Source: Tigriopus japonicus (Eukaryota; Arthropoda; Copepoda; Harpacticoida; Harpacticidae). From it: 64,000 nt of DNA. The notes below the pieces were generated by a model, which was given only the letters and a program-made list of their open reading frames with translations, was not told where the DNA came from and did not search any database. The DNA is taken from assembly GCA_010645155.1 (NCBI GenBank), contig CM021323.1:11231792-11295791 (forward strand), written 5' to 3'. The position numbers and the translations under genes are program-made. Below, piece after piece: positions 10,772 through 42,900 of the stretch. The stretch's first letter is position 1, and every line of letters starts with the position of its first letter.

Positions 10772-11606
10772 ATATGATGATGATGATGATGATGATTTTT
10801 ATTCGGGGCCTCTCCTATAGAAATATAGATTAAAAAAAAAAAGCAGTATATTGTATGTAGAAGTTGTCCCCTGGTCTCTCTCATAAGCCATCAGGCTTGT
10901 TTTCAGAGTGAGACCAATGCCCAAGCCACATGGCGTCTTTAACCATTTGTATCGGCCCGGTTCGGGTTTCTAGATCAGGAAGCCACGCACTTCGTCAGAG
11001 TAGCTCTTCTCTTATAGGTTACTTTGGAATGGCTGCCCTACTTTTACAAACAAAACAGTTCTTTAAGTTGCAATCGGTCGAATAGGTGCTAATGATTAGG
11101 TCCGTGATTTGTAAGGTCCATCGCTTGCACTCAATCTTTAGATCGACTTTCATTTTTTTACTGGAGATAAATTCGTTCCATGACTTAGGAAAGTCATAAT
11201 TCGGTAAGTGTTGGAACCAATGGAGTCTGACAAGTGGCAAGTTGAAGATAATTAAGCCTCCCCTGTTTTCTTTGCAAATAAATTGGTCCAAAACTTGGGG
11301 TAGTTTGTTTTGCAAAGAGGCATACATGAATTTTAATTTGCACACTTTGACTAGATCCTGCAATTTTAAAAGCTTTAAATTTTTATAGATTGGATTAGTG
11401 TGAGCTCTTGCCTTGGCTCCTTGGATCCATCTCACAGCCTTTTTTTGCAAAACGACTAGGTTATCAATCGAAGAACAGCTCCCAAAATACTCCAACCCGT
11501 ATAACAATCGGCTCTTTATCAATGAATCATATAACAATAATCTCAGTTGGAGGGGAATAGCCTGCTTTGCAAGAAAAAGTGTGAACATATAAACTATTTT
11601 AATCAT
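10772..11606 (-). mobile_element. LINE 3' fragment, opposite orientation, with 3'UTR and (ATC)n tail
   Basis: Minus-strand open frame 11606-11019 (195 codons) reads like the C-terminal region of a non-LTR retrotransposon reverse transcriptase: LLLYDSLIKSRLLYGLEYFG, LVVLQKKAVRWIQGAKARAH, then TNPIYKNLKLLKLQDL and a late C..C..C cluster (CNLKNCFVCKSRA). The stop is followed by about 220 bp of 3'UTR ending in AATAAAA and a run of ATC triplets (10774-10797). It is a different family from the plus-strand LINE that it abuts; the ATC tail lies immediately after that LINE's stop codon. It is 5'-truncated. Confidence 0.78.
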
Positions 11607-11609
11607 TTA

Positions 11610-12640
11610 CTCTCTTTACAGAGAATCCCATTCCTAGTAGCGGTATTAAAAAATCTGCCCCCCCCCCCCTCTAAAAAAATGGTAAATATTTGTCACAGAA
11701 ATAGTTTCATTTTGGGCCGGTCAAAAACTAAAAAACAGGAATCCTAAGAAGTGTAGGCAATAGCAACTCGTCTTGGTTCATTCCATGATTAAAAGAGACC
11801 ATGCATTTCTTTCTTCCTTGGGCAAAATTTATCAAGAGAAAAAACCCCTATTAGGATCAATTATTCACAACATGAATGTTTTCTGTACTCTAAACATTCG
11901 ATGGAAATATCGCTAAATAAAAATTCTCTAATTTTGATCAAAACCACCAAAACCATCTTTGTGGAACAATGCTTGGTCTATGGACAATGCAAATAATATC
12001 AGATATGTACCAACTAGAGTTCATTGTGCACGTATGCAGTACTCGCCCCTCGGGTTGTCTGTAATCAACTACTCTAACACCTGTAAATTTGTAAATGTCA
12101 AAACATTATGACCTCTTGCTGTTGAAAAAAGGAAAAAAAGACTTGTTTCATCTAGATCTAACATTATTTAAGCTTGATATTGGTTGAATAAACATCACAA
12201 ACCTTCAAATCATGTAACGGTCCTCATCGTTGAATAATATCGTCGGTACGCTTGGATAGCTCGTAATGGTCGAAAAATGATTTTGATCAAATGCGATTGT
12301 AGTGAAATTTTGCTTTTTGGGTCGTTCAGACCCAAAAAGGTGTTCAGTCTGCATCCGCAAGAGGTCTCATCTCAGGAATTCATTTTATTCTTGAGAGTTC
12401 TCGTTTATTAACAGAATCCAAAATTCAGCGTAAGATGGACTGTTACCACTTTAAAAAGTGTGCCCATATTTTTCTTTGGAACTGAAGAGACAACTTTTGA
12501 CGCAAGAGCGCCATTTTTAGCGCCAAATTTCCTGACAATATTTCTAAAGTGGCAAAAATTGGCGCTTTTGCGAATTTCTCAATCCCCAATCCCACGCATT
12601 GGAACAAAACTCGAAAATTTCACACTCTGTATTTATTATA
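11610..12640. other. Intergenic, no gene seen
   Basis: AT-rich sequence between the LINE remnant and the mariner fossil. It holds a run of C at 11660-11669. A short motif at 11632-11659 (ttcctagtagcggtatta, then aaaaaatctgc) recurs with small changes at 15449-15478 in intron 1 of DEG/ENaC gene B. No coding region or structured RNA was recognised. Confidence 0.5.
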
Positions 12641-12649
12641 TATATATTC

Positions 12650-12856
12650 CACATATAATTCTGTCCCTGACCGTTGCACACAATTGACTGACCTTGGAGG
12701 CCTCCAAGACGGTTCCCCAGTTTTTTTCGATTATGGCCTTTAGGACTTGGATGTTGGGGTGCCTCCTGGAATTGGCCAGGCCCTCCACCTACGACCACAC
12801 CTCAAAAGTCCACGGGGTTTAAAAAATTGTGGTTTGGGGACGTGGGAGGCCATAAT
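12650..12856 (-). pseudogene. Tc1/mariner transposase fossil (C-terminal part)
   Basis: On the minus strand the frame reads WPPTSPN, then after a few extra codons LNPVDF, matching the SPDLNP(L/V)D box around the last catalytic acid of mariner-type transposases. One frameshift later it reads EVWS, a stop, VEGLANSRRHPNIQVLKAII and EKNWGTV, as in the usual VWGxxExxv...h.sv..LK..I..eW. The catalytic D of the box is N, and stops and a frameshift are present, so it is dead. No terminal repeats were found. Confidence 0.6.
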
Positions 12857-13832
12857 TCTTTAGGACAAAATATATTCAAAATCCGGGTCCATTGCGTGAA
12901 AATGATTGTCCAACTTTTGTTGAGGGCAACATGGTTTTTGTCGGATTATTCCAGGATATTCTTCCCATTGCAGGTTAATTGGATCAATTTTGGTTGTACG
13001 AGTAAGCATGAACACGGTTCCTCCCTTATTCACCTATTTGCTTATGCAGTTCGAACTGAGTATGGAACACCATATGGAAACCGACTATGGGCACAGTAAA
13101 TAAACATGAATGTGTTAAATTGTGACTACATTACGTACAAATATATTGAGTCAATTTGGTTCATTCTTAATCATTGTTTAAAAAAAACGAGTATAATTAT
13201 ATATTAACTAGATAACATTCATCCATGAGTGCACCTTGCAAAAACCAGAGCATTAACCCAAACATAATGTTTGAGCATTGATATGCGTAATTCTTGTTTT
13301 CATGTATTCGTTGCTAGTTTTAGGGCGTCTAATTCTTTTGCATTTATAATTCCATTTTTTACAATGAGGGATACATATCTCCTTGGGAAAAAGATAGTCG
13401 AGGGTAAAATGCTTAAAAGAAAACAAATTTTCAATTACCAAATATGTTTGCACCCATTTCGTGCGAAACATGTTCTGTGAAAGAGATAAAAACTTTTTCA
13501 TACACCTGTTAGCCCACAGAAAAATAATCAGTAGTCAGGGTCAGCAACCAATAGGAGATCACGGATGTTTTAAACTATTAAGACTACAGGTGGGCTATGG
13601 AACTATTTGGAAGTTCCAAATGATAAAGATAGTGAGTGCTCAGAGCCAAATAGTGTGCTGTCACTGTGGGCCTAATTTAATGAAAAACGGGAAATTTCCA
13701 TTAATTTTGAAGATAAAGCCCAAACATTTAGAAGTTGCTGAAAACGGCAAAGTAGTTAAATTAAGAACATCTCGTTATTTTTTTTTTTTTTCGAAAAAAA
13801 TTGTTCTTATTTGCAAAGTAACTAAATATGAT

Positions 13833-14234
13833 CAGGGTTGGTTTAACTCCGTCTCGTCGAAGAAAATCCCGTCCCTGGAATCCCTACGACGGGATAAACC
13901 GGGATTTTCCGCGGCTTACGGGATTTTTGATTTTTCTAAATCAATGCATAAATATGAAAAATTTGATTTGTGTCCTAATAGGTCTAATGATTAAAGAAAA
14001 TATTTTGGCAAATTTACGATATCCTTCACAGACATTTATTTCATATTTGGCACTTTAAAATTCTTGAAACCTTACAAATTGCAAACGTTTTGGAAAATCC
14101 CGTTTTCAATTAGAAAATCTGGCCCCATGATCCCGTAAAAAGCATTTTGTGAAATCATTGAAAATCCTGTTTATCCCGTTTTCAGAGTTAGGAAATCCCG
14201 TCCTGGGATCTTGTTAATCCCCTAACCAACCTTG
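13833..14234. mobile_element. Degraded hAT-like MITE, 402 bp
   Basis: The left end is CAGGGTTGGTT and the complement of the right end CAAGGTTGGTT, 10 of 11 bases alike. The flanks aATATGAt and cATATGAa share six of eight bases, as expected for an aged 8-bp duplication. The interior is rich in CCCGT/ACGGG and GGGATTTT motifs in both orientations, suggesting further inverted subterminal repeats. No transposase. Less certain than the two MITEs that sit in LINE copies, because no empty site is visible. Confidence 0.6.
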
Positions 14235-14396
14235 CATATGAAAGTTTTCCTCAGTGACCTCACTGACCAATATCCGTCGTTCGTAGCTGTAGGGTTCCTT
14301 CACTCGATGAGTGGATTATTGTTACGTCTATTAAGTGACATTTTTGAAAGTAATTTTCACAAGGCAATGAGATCATTTAATTTCAATTAGCTTGGG

Positions 14397-14402
14397 TATA
14401 AA
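14397..14402 (+). promoter_or_regulatory. Possible TATA box upstream of DEG/ENaC gene B
   Basis: GGGTATAAACC lies about 270 bp before the ATG at 14667. If real, a short non-coding first exon spliced to the acceptor at 14635 would fit. Position alone supports this, so confidence is low. Confidence 0.25.
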
Positions 14403-14666
14403 CCGTTTCGAGCGATTCCAAGACATGAACAAAGTTTCTTCACCCCTTGTACCTTCTTTTGATAGATAATGGTATTGCAGAGTAGTCATAAAGCGTCAAC
14501 AACAGAACGTGCGCTCAAGAGAACCTGAGAGAACCTCGTGGATTAGTACCTGAAATGTGGAACACACATTCCAGACTACAATACCATTGGAGAGCTCAAG
14601 AGACACTATTTGACTTTTTGTGCCTGGGTCTCAAGAAACTTGGAAGAATATTCAAAATCCCACCAA

Positions 14667-16458
14667 ATGTTTCCCCATAACATTTTTAAATGTCTCAGGT
14701 GTCTCTTCATTGCAACCATGTTTGTCATGTTTTTATTGCAAACCCATCAAGGCGTGGAGAAATATTTGGCCGAACGAGTAGTAGAGCAAAGCTCGATCGC
14801 AAATTCTTCGGAAGAGTTGCCTTTACCATCCATGGCAATATTGGTGGCTCCTCCCATGAAATATGACTTGATTACCAAGGATTCTGGAGAAGGTTTTTCA
14901 CTCAAGCACATGAAACTCACGACCAATGCTAGTGCACTTTGCCCAAACCGCACTGATTTCCAACAATGTCTCAAAGAATACAGGTAATGTTTGTTAGGAT
15001 GGAATATAGAAAACAACATCACCATGAACAATTTAACGTAAATATTATGGGTTTGTGATTACTAGCATTTTGATCAAACTAGGGAGATAAGGGGGAAACC
15101 ATTGTTGAAACTACGTTGTAAAAAATGAAACGCAGCTTCATATTGATTGCTTTGACAAAGCTTCAAAAATGTTAAAAAATAGTTTTTAAGCGGAGAACTA
15201 ACCATGAAGAGTATTTCGTAAAACTCCAACTGACCAAAAAACTTGATTTAAATGAGCTTGAAAAGGGCGTGCTTTTTTCCAATTTGGTCATTATGTAATC
15301 CTAGGTATGGAGGCTTTTGAATCAACACTTTCAACACAAGGGCCTCTTTGGCTCTTTTTCGACCAAAAAAATGGAGCAAACATGTGCAATCATTATTTTG
15401 AATGTATGAATTATTTTTTAGGATTCATGTGTTTAAAAAGAATTGGATTCCTTGTAGCGGCATTTAAAAAATCTGCAAAATAAAAAAAACCTTTTTAACT
15501 CAATTTTTACGTTTTATTATTGTAATCTTCAGCTTTGAAATGGAAGAGATTTTTCAAGCAGTGTTTGAGTCAAGCACGAGCGCAAAGTGCTTGAATCTTT
15601 CAATGGTTTTTCAAAAAGGGCCCTTGGACATTGTCTTTGGAACCTATTTCCACATCACTATCCCTGGAACAGTTGGAACGAGTTTCTTTGATAGTCCAAT
15701 TATATTCATTAAAGAAGAGGCCCTAGATACCATGTCCCCTAGTGTTGTATTTCACAACCTTGGACGACTTCGACACTCTCTTGATGACTTCCATCTACCG
15801 CAACTTTCCATTCCACTCTCCTTGGTTAAAGGTCAGCTCAGAAGTTTTGGTATTGAGGTGATTGAACATGTCGATTTGAACTTGAAACGATCTCCGTGTG
15901 TGGAAGATCCCACCTATGACATTTCTTTGTGCTTGGATCGCTCTTTGAGTAGACGTGTGGGGTGCAAGATACCTTGGGGAAAAAGGAGCTCCCAAATACT
16001 GGAACAGGATTGTAAGACATCTGACGAATTCACAAGGTTGCTTAAGATGCAGGAGCAATACCGGGATTGGGCCACTCAAAAGGTAACAATAAATTGACAC
16101 CAACCAGAAAATACTAGAGACAAAAAGCAACCTCACATTTCAATTCCATTTCCAGACCATTAAAGAGACTAATTGCTTGAAACCCTGCCAGTACCAATCG
16201 TTCAAAGTTGAAGTTTCGAGTCAAACCATTCCGAAGACTTGGTCTTTGCCTTCGCCTGCTGCAATCGTCCTACACTATAAACAAACAACAATCTTTAAGA
16301 AGGAACAAGTACTCATATACGATGAGTCCACTCTGGTAGCGGAAATCGGTGGTTCCTTGGGCATTTTTATAGGTGCTTCAATCATCACTATCTATGATCT
16401 CATTTTTCAAGGATTCTCATGGCTCCAAAAGCACGTGGTCCTTTTTGGCGGGAAATAG
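14667..16458 (+). CDS. DEG/ENaC-like sodium channel subunit B, 3 exons
   Basis: Tandem paralog of gene A. Exons 14667-14983, 15533-16082 and 16156-16458 join in phase to 389 residues. The two introns interrupt the same codons as in gene A (after DYS/EYS at phase 2, and before T.KETNCLKPC at phase 0), and exon 2 is exactly 550 bp in both. Shared blocks include EELPLPSMA, KGPLDIVFGTYFHI, GTSFFDSPIIF, NLKRSPCVEDPTYD and EIGGSLGIFIGAS (selectivity filter G-A-S). Helix 1 lies at about residues 8-27, helix 2 in the last 45 residues. As in A, the cytoplasmic N-terminus is very short, so the His-Gly motif is not visible. An acceptor-like site ends 31 nt before the ATG (14635). The RAB34-like gene starts 89 bp after its stop, and the nearest AATAAA (16578) lies inside that gene's first coding exon. 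Confidence 0.87.
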
Positions 16459-16547
16459 AGATGAACGGTTTAAGGGTGACTCATCTTCGCCCCTATCCCA
16501 CATATTTTGATCAAGTACCTGGATAAGAATCCGTTGGAAAGCAAAGT

Positions 16548-27292
<10,745 letters not shown>

Positions 27293-27370
27293 AGCATAAA
27301 TACTAGCTTTTACGTGGTCAATTGGAACGAGAGCATTTTTTCCCGTCATGTGCAGTACAATTTTGTTTGA

Positions 27371-27376
27371 AATAAA
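27371..27376 (+). promoter_or_regulatory. Polyadenylation signal of the RAB34-like gene
   Basis: AATAAA 79 nt after the RAB34 stop (27290-27292), in an AT-rich 3' region. It is the first canonical signal after the stop. Confidence 0.6.
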
Positions 27377-28601
27377 TATGCATTGAAATTTTGGGCTCAT
27401 CCTCATTTTTATTTAAAAGAGACGTTATTTTGATCTTTTGAAATTGCTTTTTTCAGTTTTTACATATGCGAGTCAAGTTCATATTTTCATTTTCAAGCAT
27501 GTTCAAATCTGTCCACGAACAAAAATATGATTTTTAACATTTCTCTTTCAGCAACATTTGGTCCAAATTACCACAAATTGAAACAAACCAAGTTACTGAA
27601 TCTTTTCTAAAAACTGAAACACGACGTTGGAAAAAAAAGGCCAAAAGTCTTTAAACTTACGGAGTCTGACCTTCTTGAATACTTTCAAGGAGGTTCTTGC
27701 AGGCATGAAAGCAATCTAATGATTACTTGAGGCTTCATATCCCCAAAGACCGATCGATATAGTATGATCGAATCATTTGATTAATAAAAAATAAAGGTTG
27801 GTGTTTTAGCTCGCTCGCTTTTCATGAAAATACAAGTGTGTTCTGAAACGGCTCCTGAAAACACTACACAATCACACTACGTATTTGATTATGTTACTAG
27901 AGGTCATCTTAACATCAATGATGAAGCAAAACTACGTAGATTTACTTTTATTTATTCATGAATAATAATAATGATGGTAATAATAACATTTCTTGCGAAA
28001 TTGTCAATGATAAATCTTTCTCTCTTCGCCACAAAATTTACGGATTAGAAAGACAAGAGGAAGAAAGGACCGTCGTGGTGAAAATTTGGATGATGAATCT
28101 CTCCAATCACCACCGCAAATTGACGATAGTCAATATTACAGCAGTGGCAAATATCATCCTTCAGCGCGACGAAGACGGAAAAGATGGGAGTGGCGAGCAG
28201 TGCATAGCGTCGCCGAGCTTGGTGGGTGTGTCGTTGGTGGCTTCATCAATAATTATTATCGATATCCAATGGGAGTTTTTACAAGAATAGAAATGTATAT
28301 ATGTCACATCTCATGTAGCAGCATAGGTCACTTCGCAACAGGCTTTCTTTTAGATTTCCTTTTCCGTCGTCGAAGAAGTGGCAAAATTTTGGCGGTGAAA
28401 AAAAGGGGGGCTTTCCACAGTTTTCCATCCTCAGGGTTCCCATCTTCGGTGTGAAGTGTTTGTACTAGTTTTTGAAGACGGGGGTCACCTCTTAAAGGCG
28501 GCTGTCGGGAGTCCCTGGATAAATAATCTCAAAATCGGCATTCCGAACATCCCGGAGGAGGAATCGTTGAATAGATACTTTTTAGACAATATGCGTGTTT
28601 T
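27377..28601. other. Convergent 3' region between RAB34 and MAGI
   Basis: The two genes converge here. The right part, about 27950-28601, is probably the MAGI 3'UTR, because overlapping AATAAA signals on the minus strand lie at 27947-27956. Plus-strand open frames at 27958-28454 have low-complexity composition and are likely chance reading of that UTR. Confidence 0.55.
27947..27956 (-). promoter_or_regulatory. Overlapping polyadenylation signals of MAGI
   Basis: AATAAATAAA on the minus strand gives two overlapping canonical hexamers about 650 nt after the MAGI stop at 28602-28604. No AATAAA was noticed nearer the stop. Confidence 0.5.
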
Positions 28602-39957
<11,356 letters not shown>

Positions 39958-42900
39958 CTGGCGAGAAAAAGAGAAGAAATCGAAAGGTAAGTGACATGTC
40001 ATTCTCTGATAAATGAACTCGTGCTCAAACTGGCACCACAGACTCCTAATTTGGCTGATTCCACTTTGTGAAACCAAGTGACGAGAGAAACCTTGAAACC
40101 TCCTCTTCCTTCTCATAGAAGAACTTGCAACAGGAAGCCGAATTGCATTTAAACCCTCGTGTTATGTTATCTCCAATGAAGTTGAAGGACAGTCCATGAA
40201 AGTGCACTCGCAAAGCAACCATGGAACAAAAACCGAATTAAATCTAGCCCCAACTTATCCACCGACGCGTTTAAGTCATGCGCGAATACTCATTTTTTTC
40301 TTGTTTTAGGCCGAGTTTAAGGGCAAGCAATACCTCGATAAAATCAATTTGCTTGAGGCCTAACTAACTCTAGATAGCAAAAATGTTGAACAACTGTGGG
40401 GTAGCCATTCCCGTTTGTCACTTTCACTCCTACAGACTAGTAATATATTGTGGTTCGATCATTTTGAATAAGCTCTGAAAATGAAATCCATAGCGTGAGT
40501 GACCTTTTTAACTGGTGGTTTGCATGTGAAGTGCCATTTTGTCGTGCTCAATTGAAGCCTCTCTCAATAGAATTTTACGATCCCATACGCACCCACCGAG
40601 CAATATGGATCCAACAGACTTTGTTTACCCACTACAACGACTACTAATACTCGGGGCGTAGATTACGGGATAGTGTGCTTTCCTGGGATCTACATCATCT
40701 ACATGCTTAGAAATGAGCAAGTGAGTGCTCGGCAGAGGCTTGGGATTGTACAGCGATGAGTCAAGCTCTTTTCACAGGGAAAAATGTAAACAATGCCAGA
40801 GCCTCGGAAGGAAATGATGGCCAATTTTAATTTCAAGTATTGAGAAGTGGAGGAAGACTCTCGAGTTTTCTCCAGTTGGAAGATTTTTATCCAATGCCGG
40901 AGCAGGTTCGTTATTTAAAGGAGAGAGAGAGAGAGAATCTTTTTCTATCGTGAGATTCTAAAGTTCGAATAAGAAGTAACATATTCTTTTTCCTTGTTAT
41001 TCATGTTTTGGTTCATGAAAATGGAAACCATGACTCAATTTACAACACCTTGCCTTTTAAGGCGATAACGGACATGTTTGGGATGATGAGAATTTCTCTC
41101 TCAAGATCCGTAGGATAATCAACCGCTTTGGCATAATTAGGATTAAATCAAAGTCTCATTTAGACCAGACCTTGCCCAACTCTTTTAGTTAGAGTGTCCA
41201 ATGCGTTTTCGATGAAGGGCGATGGGAAGCATAAATGAATAGAGGTCAAGGAGCCAGCCAGTCTCAGTGATGATGACTCCTAGATCAAGTTTTCAAACAA
41301 TTACAACCAACTTTTCCCTAAGCTTTACGATCTCTCCCATAGTCTTAGATCTCAATTCAAACGCCTTCATAGATGATTCTTTTGATCTATTTAAAAAGAA
41401 GTTTGAAATCCAAACCCGAGGGTATTAAAAATTGGAGATTGGCTCAGCGTTCGTTCTCAAAAATATCTAAGTTTGGCGGCACGTTGGATTGCTCAAGCGA
41501 ATGCAGCCAATGCATGGCTACCATCGCCACCACAACCATCAGCACCATCAATCCGGCCAGCAATGCCATGTTAGCCGTCATTCTACCTGTCCAACCCGCT
41601 TTGATTGCAATAATGCGAGAGTGAAAGTTTTTTGGGCCTCTCAAAGAAGCCCGAGAATCTTGCTAGAGGTACAGCATTCACTCCATAGTACCCCATCCAT
41701 GAAGGAATGATTTCTTGGCTACGAACGAGGAGGTGCTCAGGCAAGGCCGAATCAAGAGAAACTCGTCCGAGCTCATTCTGGACATTCTGATTGTGTACAT
41801 TGAAGAACATTGGAGTGGATGTACATACGTACGTCTGAGCTGGAAATGCGTCACATTCTGGCCCCTTCATAGTGGCCACTCACCGCATGACACGGTCTAA
41901 CTGTCTAATATGATCTCGTTCACATGCATCTTCCTTCCATTTCCCGGGAAGAAACAAGAGCAGATGTGACATTCGGTTCTAAAGGGGAAAAACGCATTCT
42001 TGAACAAGACCTCATTCACATGAACAAATGATCATCTGTGTCATCGTGGAAGTGCCACTACTGGAGATAGAATAATGGCATCTCATTAAACCCCTCTGCT
42101 TTTATCCCACGACGACCATTAGATCATTGGCTAAATTCAATTTCAATCCATGGCAAGGTTTCTCCTCGAATCCATTGTGGTCTATTGGGTTTTGCTCAGA
42201 GATTGGATCGATTGGCGTAGTGAAGGAAACATTGGTAAATACCCTGGCGAGCTTATGATTGGAACACTACTGACGGCCTTGGAACAGATGAACCAATCTT
42301 GCTGTTCCAATGAAGCTCAAGGAAAAGTCGAAGAAAAGGCATTTTCTTTCTGGTTGTGAGTGTAAACTACATGTGCAATGATTTGTTATTGTGCACATCA
42401 TGAACACATGGAAGAGTTTTTCTCGGTGCCTTCTTTGGTATCTGTCATTGGTTCACTCTGTGGCACAGCGGGTGTCTTTGTCACTGTTGTTGATGTCGCC
42501 AGACACGAGAAAGTGTCGCAACATCAGTTATCTTTCGATCTACTCCAGCTATTTTGGGCTTATCACGCACCCTGTTTTGTGTTTGTTCGATGAATTACTT
42601 CGACTTGTCTTTCATCTGGGCTGAAGATGCTTAGTCTGATGGACTGATCTCGCAGTCACATTCACTCCCCAACATGATCATTAGCATTCGAGAATGCAGA
42701 ATGTTGTTGCATTCATGTTCTTCAAGAGTAAATTTGTCTTTCCACTCTTGTCATACTGGGGATTTTTTTGTCCACCGACAGCCAAACTTCTAAAGCCGGG
42801 GAGATCTTTGTTGTCCGCACGACAAAAGATCGGCTGCTGGCTTTATGTTTGTTGGCCTATTTCAGAACTTAGTTCTATCAAGTTGAATTGGTCGAGCCTC

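Noticed and set aside
11019..11606. Possible host gene of 195 codons
   Set aside because: Motifs are those of a non-LTR retrotransposon reverse transcriptase end, followed by an AATAAAA and ATC tail.
13461..14058. 177-codon plus-strand frame and overlapping frame
   Set aside because: The right half runs into the hAT-like MITE at 13833-14234; no known motif or splice sites.
27958..28454. Two overlapping plus-strand frames rich in Asn and Arg
   Set aside because: Low-complexity reading opposite the likely MAGI 3'UTR; no motif or splice context.
41444..41644. Minus-strand frame with a long hydrophobic run
   Set aside because: Could encode a membrane segment, but it is short and isolated with no supported splice partners; not enough to call an exon.
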